A stretch of DNA of 64,000 nt from Barthelona sp. PCE (taxonomy: Eukaryota; Metamonada: BaSk clade): assembly GCA_040285745.1 (NCBI GenBank), contig JAUFOR010000008.1, positions 124,001 through 188,000 on the forward strand. The letters run 5' to 3'. Both the position numbers and the translations under genes were made by a program. Positions 37,482-47,278 of this stretch are shown piece after piece (the first letter of the stretch is position 1; each line of letters begins with the position of its first letter). The notes beneath the pieces were generated by a model. It was given only the letters and a program-made list of their open reading frames with translations, did not search any database and was not told the origin of the DNA.

Positions 37482-38603
37482 ATGCCAGATCATTTCTCAG
37501 TTTTATTGGGGGCGAACTCAATGACCAATTTTGAGAAAATTAGTGACTTTGTCGCTGAATCTCTCACAAACAAAGATGTATATGACGAGGATACACTGAG
37601 ATCAATGTTTGAGGAATATGATGGATCCATTAATAAGCTTCTAGCATTGAGAAACAGACTCCAAACAGATATTCATACGTTAGAATCTAAGATTCAAGAA
37701 CACGAATCATTTCTTGACAAATATGAGGAGCGTATCGAGCGTTTATTGGCTGATTTTATGGAACACACCGCATCTCTTCAAGTCAAATCCGATTTTGACC
37801 GACTGGAACAGGAGCTCAAACAGCTTCCAAGCATTAACGATATCCACACACTAAAAGCACAGGTGAACGACCGAATCATAGAGGTAACAGATGAGATTGA
37901 GATGTGCGCTATACAATTGGATAAACGCAAGCATATGCTTTCACTTATTGCCAGTCTAGCCAAAGAAGCAGTGGGCTACGATCTAGAACGCGTAAAAGCT
38001 GATGTCGGGGCAGCTCAAATGGCCGAATATGATGATGAGAAGCGAAAAGAGGAGCCTGAAATGAGGATGAATATGAATATGTCTGAATCGGATCCTGACG
38101 ATGAAGAGTACGTATATGAGAGTGATGAGAGTGTTTTAATCTTCTCTGACTCAAATTCTACCGTTAGACAGATGGATTCAGCCCTGTTTAACAGTGAGAG
38201 CGGTATCGAAGAGAATGGTGAGGAAGATATTGCTGAAGAAATGATGGAGGAAGATAACAGTGAAGAAGAGCTGGAGGAAGATCACGTTGAAGAAGAACTC
38301 GAGGAAGAAAACAGTGAAGAGGAAAATAATCCTGAGCAAACAGAAGATATCGAAGAAGTGTTACAGACAGTTGATGACATAATGGATGATCCCAGACTTA
38401 ATGATCTTCTCCTAGAGTTCAATGTCGCAGATGATATGAACGAAATTGGCATGATGTTGATCGGAGAAAAGGAAGGTATTGAAACTGTACAGAAGTTCTT
38501 TGAATTTCTTCTAACAGAGGGTATAGATAACGTGTGCGAAGATTTGGACAAGTACTATGCAATTTACAAGGATTTCCTAAAAATTAAAGAACCAGTTGAA
38601 TAA
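37482..38603 (+). CDS. Acidic coiled-coil protein, 373 aa
   Basis: Not recognised. The frame reaches 37464 with a TTG, but the first ATG is at 37482. A coiled coil spans roughly residues 50-190 (LRNRLQTDIHTLESKIQEHESF, then RLEQELKQLPS). A very acidic stretch at about 205-300 is built of EE/ED runs such as EEELEEDHVEEELEEE. A helical C-terminal domain of about 75 residues follows (DDIMDDPRLNDLLLEF). The layout suggests a structural or chaperone-like nuclear or cytoskeletal protein, without firm evidence. Confidence 0.7.
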   Translation: MPDHFSVLLGANSMTNFEKISDFVAESLTNKDVYDEDTLRSMFEEYDGSINKLLALRNRLQTDIHTLESKIQEHESFLDKYEERIERLLADFMEHTASLQVKSDFDRLEQELKQLPSINDIHTLKAQVNDRIIEVTDEIEMCAIQLDKRKHMLSLIASLAKEAVGYDLERVKADVGAAQMAEYDDEKRKEEPEMRMNMNMSESDPDDEEYVYESDESVLIFSDSNSTVRQMDSALFNSESGIEENGEEDIAEEMMEEDNSEEELEEDHVEEELEEENSEEENNPEQTEDIEEVLQTVDDIMDDPRLNDLLLEFNVADDMNEIGMMLIGEKEGIETVQKFFEFLLTEGIDNVCEDLDKYYAIYKDFLKIKEPVE

Positions 38604-38662
38604 ATTACATTAAAAGCTCAAATAAATCAAAAAAAAAACTTATACGTGTTTATTGTACTTTT

Positions 38663-39934
38663 TTAAGAACCCCATCCGAAAATGGCTGCAAAAATGGCTA
38701 GCACTGGAATCATCAGTACTGTACTGAGCATGACATTAGCACTAGTAATCTTGTTACCAATTTCGTACTCCTGACTAAATACATATGTGCTGAGTGCTTG
38801 TGGTAATGTATGAAGGAACACAAAGATATCATACTTATCTCCCTCTAGCCCTATAATCTTAGCAAGTCCCATAGCCATTAGAGGAGCAATGCCGTATCTT
38901 AAAAACATATTAATGATAATGAACCCGATGTTTTCAAAGTCTTCCTTATCGAAATTGGTCAAAACTGCGCCTAATCCGAATAGAGTGAGGCCAACAACTG
39001 TTCTTGAGAAGTAATTAATTGTAGTTTCCATATATTCGTGCTGTAAGAACTTTGCAATACTCAAGAATATACCGATGAACAGAGCAATGACCGTAGGCTT
39101 TGTGAGAACGCGCTTAACTACCTTGCCAGCAATTTTCTTGAAAGTACCGCTCTGTCGCACAGCTTCTTCCAATACACTTTCTGTTTCTGTTTCTGTTTCT
39201 GTTTGTGTGTCGACCTCAATGTCAACAAGATCGGCAACAATATGAGATGAACGAACACGGGGGATACCATCATGATCTGATACATCTTCGTTCTTCTCTT
39301 CCATCTCGTATCCTGGTTCAACAATTGACTCAATGGGGATCCCGCCTTCCTGCATCTCTATCTCCGCGGCGATTATCTCTTTGCTGTTTTCAGGAATAGG
39401 TTCCTGGAGATGTGTTATGATCTGAATATCCTCCAAATCAGAATCGCTTGCACTATCACAAAGATGAGGGGCATTAAGCTTTGCCAGCTCGTACACTGTC
39501 ACAATGACGGGGACGCTGATGAGATTATCGCTCATCGCCATCAAGACACCGTAGACTAAATAGTCTTTTCCAAAAACAACTTCTATAACAGGGAATCCAA
39601 TGATAACAGCGTTCAACCATGCAAGGGTGTCGAATAACACTGCAACGTTTCTGTAAAAGTTCTCTCGCTTCATAAAGAACCTCGAAACAGTGATACTGAT
39701 GATAAGAGCAACAAACTTGAATATGATACAGCCCAAGAGAAAAGAAAAGCTGACTTCAGCCCAGTCGACGGGCATAAGCGCATGCAAGAAAACGCATGGA
39801 AGTGCTAACTGAAATACAAACTTATTCAATGCTTTAATGTCAACGCTACCTGCTTTTGAATAGATAGCTCCCACTATCATACACAGAGTAACTGGTACAG
39901 TTGCTGATAATGTGGTTAAAATGGCTCCAGACAT
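38663..39934 (-). CDS. Auxin-efflux-carrier (AEC) family membrane transporter
   Basis: 423 aa starting at MSGAILTTLS, whose ATG directly follows CCTTTTCAC on the coding strand; the frame extends to 39973. The first half has the AEC pattern: VPVTLCMIVGAIYSKAG, then LNKFVFQLALPCVFLHAL and AWLNAVIIGFPVIEVVFG, with the helix-breaking Pro. A long acidic cytosolic loop contains a (TE)n run encoded by a TCTGTT microsatellite on the plus strand (39178-39204). Four or five more helices follow (LTLFGLGAVLTNF, FVFLHTLPQALSTYVFSQEY). In non-plant eukaryotes these are PIN-like carriers of unknown substrate, often in the ER or plasma membrane. Confidence 0.85.
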   Translation of the reverse strand: MSGAILTTLSATVPVTLCMIVGAIYSKAGSVDIKALNKFVFQLALPCVFLHALMPVDWAEVSFSFLLGCIIFKFVALIISITVSRFFMKRENFYRNVAVLFDTLAWLNAVIIGFPVIEVVFGKDYLVYGVLMAMSDNLISVPVIVTVYELAKLNAPHLCDSASDSDLEDIQIITHLQEPIPENSKEIIAAEIEMQEGGIPIESIVEPGYEMEEKNEDVSDHDGIPRVRSSHIVADLVDIEVDTQTETETETESVLEEAVRQSGTFKKIAGKVVKRVLTKPTVIALFIGIFLSIAKFLQHEYMETTINYFSRTVVGLTLFGLGAVLTNFDKEDFENIGFIIINMFLRYGIAPLMAMGLAKIIGLEGDKYDIFVFLHTLPQALSTYVFSQEYEIGNKITSANVMLSTVLMIPVLAIFAAIFGWGS

Positions 39935-40301
39935 GTGAAAAGGATAGAATCTGTAAAACGAGGCACACCTCATATTTTCAAACTATAAACACAAAAATAA
40001 GTTTTACACGGCCAAAAATACCATGTATTTACACAAAAAGATTCCAAACTCAACGTATACAGCAAAGAATCCATAGTATTTTATCTTGAATCTGCTACGA
40101 ATCACTGTGATCATGTGTTTCATACGTGACCATGTTTCGGTTTACTACACATACAGTCACATAATAATATCCAAAGTTGCAATAAAGCGTCAAACCATTC
40201 TTTATCGCATTATATCAGTGAAACTGTCTCAAAACTAGTTCTGAATCGCTTCAAATCATGAAATATACAATAATACACTGATTATTCTCAAAAAAAGTTG
40301 C
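39935..40301. promoter_or_regulatory. Upstream region of the AEC gene, 367 bp
   Basis: It holds the AEC initiator (CCTTTTCAC, reverse complement at 39935-39943) and the 3' flank of the next minus-strand gene. The frame 39901-40089 on the plus strand is not convincing. AT-rich; nothing else is recognised. Confidence 0.4.
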
Positions 40302-41177
40302 CTAAACATCATATACGGCAACTGACAATGGTACTATAGAATTTTCCCTAATGACATGCATTCTATCTGTGACAAACACCAAATCATCAACACTGATATC
40401 TGACCCAATGCTTCTACGGGCGCCACGTTCGCCCAGGACCTGAATATCTCCGTCAGAAGTGACAAAAAAGTGGTAATCATCAACCATAAAATAATAGTCT
40501 CCAATGATGTAGGAAGGAAGTGATCCATCGTCCCCTATAGATCTGCTCCCTCCACAGGGCATTGATTCGTTAATACCCATGTAACCATCACACCAATGCA
40601 TAATTCTAGGAACGTTTGATGAAATAATAACAGATTTTAATCCTTCCAGCCAAAAATTACTCATCTGACGCCATACAATCTTACCGTCTACCATTTTTAA
40701 TACAGGGGTGACCTGATCCATGTTATTAAAAACAAGACAGTTACCTGCACAACGCACAACTGTCTCCATATCTTCAAACGTTTCGATCTCTTCATCATTC
40801 ATCAGGTCATAGACGTGAACAGTTGAAACGTCATCATGAAAAAGTGCATACTTATCCCCTGCGATACACAAAAATTTCTTTGTATCAAATAATTCACAAT
40901 GGACAGTTACCTCCCCATACAATCTTAAGTGTTGCCTATCAACTTTCATAAAAAACAATGTTTGTGAATATTCTTCCTTCTCCAATGAATAAAACAAATT
41001 GTTAGAATAGAAACATTGTCTTACGTTATCAAAAGCACAAGAAATGGCCCCTGCCCTGTTTTCTATAAGCCTAACTGTATTTTTGGATCTCATGATACGA
41101 TAGATGGATAGAAAATTCACAACACAAATCAAAAAGATTATAACTATACAATATGTGTTAATGCGTACAAAATTCAT
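40302..41177 (-). CDS. Hypothetical signal-anchored protein, 291 aa
   Basis: Not recognised. An N-terminal hydrophobic helix (YCIVIIFLICVVNFLSIY) acts as a signal anchor or uncleaved signal. A later Met (MRSKNTVRL) would skip it. The rest alternates short beta strands with polar turns (KYALFHDDVSTVHVYDL, YFMVDDYHFFVTSDGDIQVLG), the look of a beta-propeller or PQQ-like repeat protein. No catalytic motif is seen. Confidence 0.62.
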   Translation of the reverse strand: MNFVRINTYCIVIIFLICVVNFLSIYRIMRSKNTVRLIENRAGAISCAFDNVRQCFYSNNLFYSLEKEEYSQTLFFMKVDRQHLRLYGEVTVHCELFDTKKFLCIAGDKYALFHDDVSTVHVYDLMNDEEIETFEDMETVVRCAGNCLVFNNMDQVTPVLKMVDGKIVWRQMSNFWLEGLKSVIISSNVPRIMHWCDGYMGINESMPCGGSRSIGDDGSLPSYIIGDYYFMVDDYHFFVTSDGDIQVLGERGARRSIGSDISVDDLVFVTDRMHVIRENSIVPLSVAVYDV

Positions 41178-41507
41178 ATGCTGTACAATAGAACAATGTA
41201 ACTTGCCATGTTCTTTTCTACATTAGCACAAACAGTTTATATCTGTATTCATCTGAACGTGGATAATAACCATTATAGACCAGTGACTGACTACTAGTGA
41301 AGATGTTTAGTGATGACGAATATTCTCTTAAAGTAAGGAACATCGTGATTAATCCCAAAAAAACATAAACTCTAAAATAATCACTCTTACTGAGCAACTC
41401 CTACAAAATGAACTCCAAATAACAAAGCTATATCAATTCTAAACCTAATCTTCCATATTCTACTTTCTTTCCCTTTCAACTTTCCCTTTCAACTTTCCCT
41501 AGTTCAC
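41178..41507. promoter_or_regulatory. Divergent promoter region before beta-ureidopropionase
   Basis: 330 bp. Next to the ATG is a tandem pyrimidine repeat: CCCTTTCAACTTT occurs twice in a row at 41471-41497, followed by CCCTAGTTCAC and then ATG. It is a doubled version of the initiator element. Nothing else is recognised. Confidence 0.45.
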
Positions 41508-42635
41508 ATGGCACAGAAATATTCCAATTTCCACAACATATTGAAGGAAAAATTCCAAGATGATGCTGATGGTTTGTCATTTATTGAATCACAACTGTTT
41601 GGTCGTCCTTGTGAGACTTTTGAAAGTTCTTTCGACGATGAGCTCAACTGTGAAGTCGCCCACGATAAGTTCGAAGGTCAAAGTTCCATCGGAGGTAAGA
41701 GAATGGTGAAGATTGCAGCCATTCAAAACTCTATTCCAGCCGATACCACTCTTCCTATTGATGAACAACTGCGGATCAACGTTGATCGCATCTTTGCCTT
41801 AACCAAGAAGGCCTGTGAGGAAGGTGCTCAGATCATCTGTCTCCAAGAGGCTTGTTCTGCCCCTTTCTTCTTCTGTCTACGAGAGAAGTGGCCATGGACA
41901 CAGTTCGCTGAGGATTACATTGAAGGTCCAACCGTCTCTCGTTTCTATGAGCTCAGCCGCGATTATAAGAATGTTATCATCCTTCCTATCCTGGAACGCG
42001 CTCAGCATGACATTATCTGGAACACAGCTGTTATTCTGGAGGACGGAGAGGTTCTTGGAAGAACACGCAAGAGTCATATCCCAAGAATTGGTGACTTCAA
42101 CGAAGGTACGTATTACCGTTACGACCGAAACATGAAGTTCCCTGTTTTCAAAACAAAGTTCGGTAATGTGGCTGTCCAGATCTGCTATGCCCGTCACTTT
42201 CCTTTGTGTTGGGAGGCGTATGCCATTAATGGTGCTGAATTCATCTTTAACCCATCCGCAACCGTAGATGGCCTATCGGAGAGTCTTTGGCCCATTGAGG
42301 CCAGATCAGGCGCAGTCGCCAACAGTGTTTACACAATTGCCATTAATCGTATTGGAACGGAGCACTATGAGAGCGAATTTACAAGCGGAAATGGTAAACC
42401 CGCTCACAAGGACTTTGGTCACTTCTATGGCTCATCGTTCGTCACTGCTCCCAACTCACATAGAACTCCTTCTCTTTCCCGTGATAAGGACGGTATTCTG
42501 ATTGTTGACTGTGATCTAAACATTATCAAGCAGGTTCGTGATGTTTGGAACTTCCAAATGGCTCATAGAAGAGAGGATTATGCTGAGTTGCTTGCTGCCT
42601 CTGTTGATCCTGAATTCCAACCCAATATTCAATAA
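41508..42635 (+). CDS. UPB1: Beta-ureidopropionase (N-carbamoyl-beta-alanine amidohydrolase)
   Basis: 375 aa, close to 384 in human. It hydrolyses N-carbamoyl-beta-alanine to beta-alanine, CO2 and ammonia, the last step of reductive pyrimidine breakdown. The nitrilase triad is complete: Glu114 in QEACSAPF, Lys188 in GRTRKSHIPR, and Cys226 in VAVQICYARH. FNPSATVDGLSESLWPIEAR and FTSGNGKPAHKDFGHFYGSS match the UPB1 branch closely. The dihydropyrimidinase and dehydrogenase partners are not in this window. Confidence 0.94.
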   Translation: MAQKYSNFHNILKEKFQDDADGLSFIESQLFGRPCETFESSFDDELNCEVAHDKFEGQSSIGGKRMVKIAAIQNSIPADTTLPIDEQLRINVDRIFALTKKACEEGAQIICLQEACSAPFFFCLREKWPWTQFAEDYIEGPTVSRFYELSRDYKNVIILPILERAQHDIIWNTAVILEDGEVLGRTRKSHIPRIGDFNEGTYYRYDRNMKFPVFKTKFGNVAVQICYARHFPLCWEAYAINGAEFIFNPSATVDGLSESLWPIEARSGAVANSVYTIAINRIGTEHYESEFTSGNGKPAHKDFGHFYGSSFVTAPNSHRTPSLSRDKDGILIVDCDLNIIKQVRDVWNFQMAHRREDYAELLAASVDPEFQPNIQ

Positions 42636-42992
42636 ATTCAGTCTTCGCACAATGTTAATCATAGGAGTCTGCAAAAGTCTTTCAAATTGGTGAAGTAATA
42701 ATGACATCAAAAAAGCGAACTTCATTTCCTGATATTCTTTCCACATAAAGATTCACCAACTACTTCTCGTTACAAATGTGTTATACACTCAATCTTGATA
42801 TTTGAGGTCAATGATACATCCTCAAAGTATTAGTTATGTTCTAGGAATATTAAATGATCAAGCTGTCAAAGTTGTGGAATTATTGTAGTCCTATGGCTCC
42901 AAGAAACATATTAACTTGTATATACCTTCTGTAAAATAAATACTGTAACATTCCAACGTTTTATCTTATCCTACCCTTTCACAATCTTTAAA
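42636..42992. promoter_or_regulatory. Intergenic region upstream of PTEN, 357 bp
   Basis: It contains the 3' end of UPB1 (stop TAA overlapping TAAA) and, next to PTEN, ACCCTTTCACAATCTTTAAA directly before the ATG. The 42516-42746 minus-strand frame is a shadow. No RNA gene is seen. Confidence 0.45.
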
Positions 42993-44693
42993 ATGACAAC
43001 TATTGTCAGAAGACTTGTCAGTAAGAAGAAGAAGCGTCTGGAAGATCAAGATGAAGGGTTCAGTCTTGATTTAGCATATATCACACCAAGTATTATTGCA
43101 ATGGGATTTCCATCAACCTCACTCGAGGCGCTATATCGCAACCCTTACGGAAAGGTGCTGGATTACCTTGATACAAAGCACCAGGATAAGTATATGGTCT
43201 ATAATTTGTGTGTTGAAGATGACAAGCAGTATCCATCCTCAAAGTTTTATGGGCGTGTTCAAAACTACCAGTTTCCCGACCACACACCACCTGCATTCCC
43301 TCTACTTGTTAGAATGACAGAGAATATGGCTGAATGGGCTCAACATCCTGAGAATGTCCTAGCTATACATTGTAAGGCTGGAAAGGGCCGAACTGGTCTC
43401 GCAGTAGTGTGCTACCTTCTCCATTCAGGAATCTGTCAGAGTATTAGAGAAGCGCTTGTTTATTACGCTCGACAACGTACATTGGATCTGAAAGGGTTGA
43501 GAATTCCGTCTCAGCGTCGATTTGCAGCGTACTTTTCGCGCTATATGCACACAACATCTCCACATTGTGAGCGTCTTAAGCTGAATGCACTTCCATTTCA
43601 GTCCGATAACGAGGACGAGCAAGACTTCGACATGGTAATGGACCGGAACCTGGTTCTTGATCTCACCTCATTGGAGGAGAACCAGCGTGTGAGCGACAAA
43701 ACTAAGAAAGTTCTGGAATGCCGTTGGGAATCGAGGATTGCACAACCTTTCACTTCACCGCACTTCAGCTTACCTTATTCCATAGTAGACGTTAATATAC
43801 GAGGAACACCTAACTTATCTAACGCCAAACTGTACTATGTGCTCAACGAACTAGTCATTGCTGACGTGGTTGTAGACGAAGACGTTCTACATCAAAGTAA
43901 GCCTCATAAGGTGTTTAGCACACGAAATATGGCCCAAGAACGGAATGAGGATAATATTTTTGCGCTTGGAGCATGTAACATGAAGTTGAAGGGTAGTTAT
44001 CAACTACGCATCAGCGCACGCAAGACGATGAAGAACGTCAAGCTCTGCTCTGTTTATTTCGACACAGCCTTTTTACACAACGCAATCAACCCCGTTCGGT
44101 CAGAAATTGTTAAGCACGTTTTCACCAAAGAGGAGATTGATGGTGCCTTCAAAGATACCGATCACGAACATTTCAGCTCAGATTTTGCTTTAGAGGTAAC
44201 TTTCAGGGCACATCCTGAGCTACGCGATCAGGAATTGGAGCAAGAGTTCTTTGATCAAGATGATGAGTCCGACGGTGAGGACTTACATGAGGAATCGACC
44301 AACACCCTTGAAAAGTCAATAGACGATAATGTGGAGGACGAATCAGATGCTGAGCTGGAGCTCCCTCTTTCGCAGTTTGCTTTAGAAGCGCATAATGATA
44401 TCGCAACCGATACTGAGAGCGAATGTGAAGAAAAAGAGGAAGAGAATGAGGACATTGTGATGAATATGAAAACAAACATGCTCACAAAGAAAATGCAAGA
44501 TGTTGAGGACGCAAAAACAGCACAAGAAGAGATGAAATTTTTCAAAGTAGCATCCGATTCAATGCTTTCTCCACAGCAGCAACGTAACTTACATAAGAGT
44601 GTTCTCAATACTCGAGCTGCAGTGAGCGAGTACATCTACGGTAGCGAGACCGAGTCTGAAGCTGAATTGAATGATGAGAGTGATTTTTTCTAA
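42993..44693 (+). CDS. PTEN: PTEN-type phosphoinositide 3-phosphatase with a long acidic tail
   Basis: 566 aa. The first 200 residues follow PTEN closely: a basic PIP2-binding N-terminus (RRLVSKKKKR), DLAYITPSIIAMGFP, YNLCVEDDKQYP, and the P-loop HCKAGKGRTG (126-135) with the two lysines specific to PtdIns(3,4,5)P3. A C2 domain follows (about 230-420). The last 150 residues are highly acidic (DEPx-like SDGEDLHEEST, EEKEEENED) with a coiled segment. The canonical C-terminal PDZ ligand is absent; the end is DESDFF. It lowers PIP3 at the plasma membrane. Start context ACCCTTTCACAATC. Confidence 0.93.
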   Translation: MTTIVRRLVSKKKKRLEDQDEGFSLDLAYITPSIIAMGFPSTSLEALYRNPYGKVLDYLDTKHQDKYMVYNLCVEDDKQYPSSKFYGRVQNYQFPDHTPPAFPLLVRMTENMAEWAQHPENVLAIHCKAGKGRTGLAVVCYLLHSGICQSIREALVYYARQRTLDLKGLRIPSQRRFAAYFSRYMHTTSPHCERLKLNALPFQSDNEDEQDFDMVMDRNLVLDLTSLEENQRVSDKTKKVLECRWESRIAQPFTSPHFSLPYSIVDVNIRGTPNLSNAKLYYVLNELVIADVVVDEDVLHQSKPHKVFSTRNMAQERNEDNIFALGACNMKLKGSYQLRISARKTMKNVKLCSVYFDTAFLHNAINPVRSEIVKHVFTKEEIDGAFKDTDHEHFSSDFALEVTFRAHPELRDQELEQEFFDQDDESDGEDLHEESTNTLEKSIDDNVEDESDAELELPLSQFALEAHNDIATDTESECEEKEEENEDIVMNMKTNMLTKKMQDVEDAKTAQEEMKFFKVASDSMLSPQQQRNLHKSVLNTRAAVSEYIYGSETESEAELNDESDFF

Positions 44694-44706
44694 CCAAATT
44701 TGATTT

Positions 44707-47043
44707 TTACTCAGTTTTTGACGCTTGTTCTGATGATGGAGCCGGCATTGTCTTTGTCAATCCAAGCGTTTGTGTAAGATTAAGCTTGAAATCAGTAACT
44801 TTGCGCATTTGATCTTTCATGAACGAAAACATGCGGCTTTGGAACTGTTCTGCAATAATATCAACGTGCTTTTTCAATACATCGTACTTGTCCTGCAGCA
44901 AGGGCTTAAATAGCCATAGTAAAGCTAATAGAACAAGCATAGGAAGCCACAAACCCGGTCTGATCACAACAAAGCGTAATTCCTTGGCGAAAACTATGGA
45001 GAACAGAACCCAGTAAATGAGTGGGAGGCTCGTTGTCGAATGGAGTCTGGCACGTTTCTCAATCCAATCATCAAAGATTACCTTCGAACTCTTTGTGAAA
45101 TCTTCTCGCACCTGGTCTAGATCAACGGCAACAATAACACCGTACTTTTTCTCAAAGAAGGGAACAAACTTTAACAACCAGCATGCCATATCAACAGTTT
45201 CGGTGAATGTACGATGTAAATCCAGAGAATTGAGGCGCTTGTACCAAAATGTATTAAATATCTCCTGAAGCTTGTGCACCAGGTCACACTTAAAGTACTG
45301 GACTGTGGATTCGATCACGTGCTTCCTCAACGAAACCTCAAGATCATCACTTAACACGTTATCAACACAAATGTCCTGTGTGCAATTATGGTACTCTGCT
45401 ATTCTACAACTGATCTCCTTCTGTAGAAGGGCGTCGTACTCGATGTACACGAGGTTGAGATGGTTGTCTACATCTTCATTGGACACATTACTGTTAACAA
45501 AAGTAGATGATGCAAAGAAGGAGTTGACGCATATCTCCTCAAGCTCCTGCTTGAATTCAAGCTCTTTCTTCATGTAAAGACGACGTAGAAGCTCTTCCTT
45601 AACAGAATCTATCTCTATCGTCGCAAATTTCCCGAGTGCGTCCACATGGTACTTGAAATCATAGCTACAGTCCTCTGGTATCCATGTAAAAAGAACCTGG
45701 TAACTCTGAATACGATTTTCAAGCTTACTAAATAGTTCAGAACGCAACTTCTTAAGCATGTCCTTGGTTGTGACTTCCCGCATTCGATACGGTGAAAGAG
45801 GCGTCCCTGGGGTGGATATAGACCCACTGCGATGCTTTCTTTGCTCGATGTATCGATTCTGATTTACCATTGGTACTTCCTGCAATTCCTGAACCAATTT
45901 AGTTTTTAGACCGTCAGTTATTTTTGCAAAAATCTCATTTGTCAGCTCTTCGTACTTAAGGAACAGTGCTGAAATGAATTCAGCATATTTCTCATCAAAA
46001 ACGTGTTGGATGTAATGTTTACCTTGAAATTTGTACTCACCAATAACAAATTCAAAAATACGCGCTATCTTACTATCAATCTCCTCTGCTATCAAGTTCT
46101 GACTAATGCGGGACCTATGCAACTCCAGCTTTTTTTCAAGGATTTCAATACATTCACTGTGGATATTCGTCAGTCTATGCTCAGCGAGTAACTGTTTGGC
46201 AGAAGGGATATCCAACTCTTTGCTCTCCGAAATGACCTCCCAGAGTCCAGTGATATATGGCGCAAGATCCTTCTGCATAACACCCTGCGTCTTACTGTTT
46301 GTATTATCCATGAGTGCGTCGATGTCGAGTCTTAGATCTACAGCCGCTTGTTTCCACTCCTCGGCGTAGAAGTTCTTGTGCGGGAGGAAGTGAAACTCCG
46401 AATGAAAGACGCTATCAAAAGGAAAAGACAACAAAAACTCGCTGCGATCACAGTCGTTTAAAACCTGCTTCCATAACTCGACAACTTCCTCCTTCAACTG
46501 TCCTTTGAGGTTTTCTTTAGGCGTCTGGCCGTCAAAATCACGTAATACAAAGACAAGATTTGTTTTAATAATGTTATCATCTGTTCTAAACAGATGTAAC
46601 ACTGCTTCAAATGTGTTACGTAGAAGAGCCATTCCGCTGCCAACAAACCTTCCAACGTCATGTGCCCACATATTAATCACAAAAACATCGCTAACCGCCA
46701 ACGTAAAAACAGCAAATTGACGCTCAAACTTCAGTGTGTCTGCTCGTTCTGAACCATCACTACCCTCACAGTCAAAAACATATAACGGATTGGCGCTTTC
46801 ATTGATGCGCGCAAGCCATATGCCTTTAGTCGTTTGCTTACGACCTGCCGAACTGTTCATGACCTGGAAATTTGTATCATACAACTGGTTTAAGAGCGTT
46901 GACTTACCTGAACTCTGTGGCCCGATGATACTCAACATATGATATGAGTCACTTGTTGCAACCTCCTCACAAACTGACTTATCAAAAAAAAAGTCTTTGA
47001 TGTCATCAGCAATAACCCCGTTATGATCGATCAAATGCTTCAT
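44707..47043 (-). CDS. SEY1: Sey1/RHD3 (atlastin-like) ER-fusion GTPase
   Basis: 778 aa, usual length for Sey1/RHD3. The P-loop GPQSSGKST (41-49), the QTTKGIW switch with its Thr, and the DCEGSDG G3 motif are present. VLRDFDG supplies the RD of G4. A long helical bundle follows. Near the C-terminus a hairpin of two membrane segments (LPLIYWVLFSIVFAKELRF, LWLPMLVLLALLWLF) is followed by an amphipathic tail. The protein fuses ER tubules homotypically. The 3' end is 13 bp from PTEN's stop, converging. Confidence 0.93.
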   Translation of the reverse strand: MKHLIDHNGVIADDIKDFFFDKSVCEEVATSDSYHMLSIIGPQSSGKSTLLNQLYDTNFQVMNSSAGRKQTTKGIWLARINESANPLYVFDCEGSDGSERADTLKFERQFAVFTLAVSDVFVINMWAHDVGRFVGSGMALLRNTFEAVLHLFRTDDNIIKTNLVFVLRDFDGQTPKENLKGQLKEEVVELWKQVLNDCDRSEFLLSFPFDSVFHSEFHFLPHKNFYAEEWKQAAVDLRLDIDALMDNTNSKTQGVMQKDLAPYITGLWEVISESKELDIPSAKQLLAEHRLTNIHSECIEILEKKLELHRSRISQNLIAEEIDSKIARIFEFVIGEYKFQGKHYIQHVFDEKYAEFISALFLKYEELTNEIFAKITDGLKTKLVQELQEVPMVNQNRYIEQRKHRSGSISTPGTPLSPYRMREVTTKDMLKKLRSELFSKLENRIQSYQVLFTWIPEDCSYDFKYHVDALGKFATIEIDSVKEELLRRLYMKKELEFKQELEEICVNSFFASSTFVNSNVSNEDVDNHLNLVYIEYDALLQKEISCRIAEYHNCTQDICVDNVLSDDLEVSLRKHVIESTVQYFKCDLVHKLQEIFNTFWYKRLNSLDLHRTFTETVDMACWLLKFVPFFEKKYGVIVAVDLDQVREDFTKSSKVIFDDWIEKRARLHSTTSLPLIYWVLFSIVFAKELRFVVIRPGLWLPMLVLLALLWLFKPLLQDKYDVLKKHVDIIAEQFQSRMFSFMKDQMRKVTDFKLNLTQTLGLTKTMPAPSSEQASKTE

Positions 47044-47278
47044 TGCCCCGTTTCAAAATGCTAAGTAATGTGCAACTGGGAAATTCGTGTAAATGGAGGA
47101 GAAACCTTAATTCAACAATAGAGTACAATTCAGTTTTTTTTTTGGTCTTCGAACCAACCAATCAAGATTTTTCCCCAGAATAGGGGAAATATATTGCGTA
47201 AATCCTGAACAAATTCACCGTTTGTACATTTATTTCCCTTTCAAAAAGCACAAGGTCTTTTAAATACCTTAGCTGGCA

